Source: Phytoactinopolyspora limicola (GTDB taxonomy: Bacteria > Actinomycetota > Actinomycetes > Jiangellales > Jiangellaceae). From it: 64,000 nucleotides of DNA. The stretch is taken from positions 62,001 through 126,000 of the forward strand of contig NZ_JAAOEN010000004.1 of NCBI RefSeq assembly GCF_011320225.1, read 5' to 3'. The translations under genes were made by a program, and so were the position numbers. Below are positions 63,232 through 64,000 of this stretch, piece by piece. Numbering within the stretch: position 1 is the first letter of the stretch; each line of letters opens with the position of its first letter. The notes beneath the pieces were generated by a model, which did not search any database, was not told the origin of the DNA, and worked only from the letters and a program-made list of their open reading frames with translations.

Positions 63232-64000
63232 GACACCTCACCTTGGTCGCCGTCGCCGTCCATCGCGGCCCGCTCCGCGGCATCGCGTTCATACGCGGTG
63301 ATCAGCCGCTCGTAACCCGCCGCCGCGACCATGAGTTCGTCGTGGCTTCCGCGGGCCGCCACCCGGCCGCCTTCGATGTAAGCGACCTCGTCGGCCAACG
63401 CGATCGTGGCCCGCCGGTAGGCCACGACCAGCACCGTCGACGGCAGTCCGGCGGCCCGCAGGCCGGCCAGGATGCGCCGCTCCACCTCGGGGTCGACGGC
63501 GCTCGTGGCGTCGTCGAGCACCAACAGCCGCGGTTTGCGGACCAAAGCCCGGGCAAGAGCCAGCCGCTGGCGTTGCCCTCCGGACAGCGTAGATCCCCGC
63601 TCGCCGACCGGGGCATCGAGGCCGCCGTCGAGCTCACGGACGAACTGATCGCCCTGGGCCAGCTCGAGCGCCGCCCAGACGTCGTCGTCGGGCACGTCAC
63701 GGCCGAGGGTGATGTTGTCTCGGATGGTGTCCTCGAAGACAAACGGCTGCTGGAAGACCAGCGCCACCGACTCGGAAATCTCGCCGCGGCGCAACTCCCG
63801 GAGGTCGGCGCCGTCCAGCAGGACCTGGCCGTCGTCCGGGTCGACCAGCCGGACCAACAGGCTGACCAGTGTGGACTTCCCGGATCCGGTGGGGCCGACG
63901 ACGGCGACGGTACGCCCCGGCGGGACGTCGAGGTGGACGTTGTCGAGCACCGACACCCGCCCGTCGGTGACCGGTCGGCCGGTCACGGCGCGGTGGTGAT
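63228..64000 (-). CDS. ABC exporter half-transporter, first of a pair (partial, ATPase end)
   Basis: The frame is open to the window edge, so the membrane domain is missing. The visible ATPase has Walker A GPTGSGKST, Q-loop VFQQPFVFED, signature TLSGGQRQRL and Walker B LLVLDDATSAVD, with Asp where the catalytic Glu is usual. The H-loop reads VVAYRRAT, without the usual His. These changes suggest that this half carries a degenerate ATPase site, as in many heterodimeric exporters. Confidence 0.93.
   Translation of the reverse strand, partial: HHRAVTGRPVTDGRVSVLDNVHLDVPPGRTVAVVGPTGSGKSTLVSLLVRLVDPDDGQVLLDGADLRELRRGEISESVALVFQQPFVFEDTIRDNITLGRDVPDDDVWAALELAQGDQFVRELDGGLDAPVGERGSTLSGGQRQRLALARALVRKPRLLVLDDATSAVDPEVERRILAGLRAAGLPSTVLVVAYRRATIALADEVAYIEGGRVAARGSHDELMVAAAGYERLITAYERDAAERAAMDGDGDQGEVS

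Overview
The window is high-GC DNA from an actinobacterium. Evidence for this: a coenzyme-F420-dependent glucose-6-phosphate dehydrogenase next to pyruvate kinase; the actinobacterial trp layout (hisI - trpE - Trp-associated membrane gene - HGxxPAAW gene - trpC - trpBA - lgt); a Septum_form-type lipoprotein; LAL-type LuxR, PucR, IclR and MarR regulators; and many GTG starts with GTGA/ATGA stop-start overlaps. The genus cannot be fixed from the sequence.

Layout. 1-7.7 kb: secreted proteolysis. An intact subtilase with its LAL regulator and a zinc carboxypeptidase lie among two decayed subtilase copies that share a promoter-side repeat. 7.7-9.6 kb: a divergent pair of membrane proteins (K+-channel-like and LtrA). 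9.7-17.2 kb: aromatic catabolism with a flavin monooxygenase, an MBL hydrolase, MarR, the homogentisate operon hmgA-unknown-fahA, and IclR. 17.2-20.4 kb: two short-repeat families, pyk and fgd.

20.4-41.7 kb is a large molybdenum-hydroxylase region. A PucR regulator is divergent from HyuA-like, DUF917 and a three-subunit molybdenum hydroxylase. A second PucR and a second DUF917 gene come next, then CoxE, CoxD and a second three-subunit hydroxylase. Divergent from these are CoxG, an LLM oxidoreductase, XdhC and MoaA. The gene set suggests oxidation and opening of an N-heterocycle (hydantoin or thiohydantoin type), but the substrate is not established.

41.7-48.8 kb: a 516-bp inverted-repeat element, then glutamate synthase gltB-gltD with a perfect 95-bp x3 tandem repeat at the junction. 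The repeat encodes three identical, translationally coupled 32-residue micro-ORFs. A GlnR-like box lies upstream of gltB. 48.8-60.7 kb: lgt, a DsbA-like protein and the trp operon, which is split between trpC and trpB by an opposite-strand Tat protein/GMC oxidoreductase cassette. The cassette is bordered by a G-rich minisatellite and hairpin on one side and a hairpin plus a G16 run on the other. 60.8-64 kb: a lipoprotein and a heterodimeric ABC exporter whose second gene runs off the window.

The most unusual features are the intergenic DNA (several short-repeat families, and hairpins with TGATC at their tips that often contain the stop codon of the adjacent gene), the gltB/gltD micro-ORF array, the interrupted trp operon and the paired HyuA/DUF917/molybdenum-hydroxylase modules.
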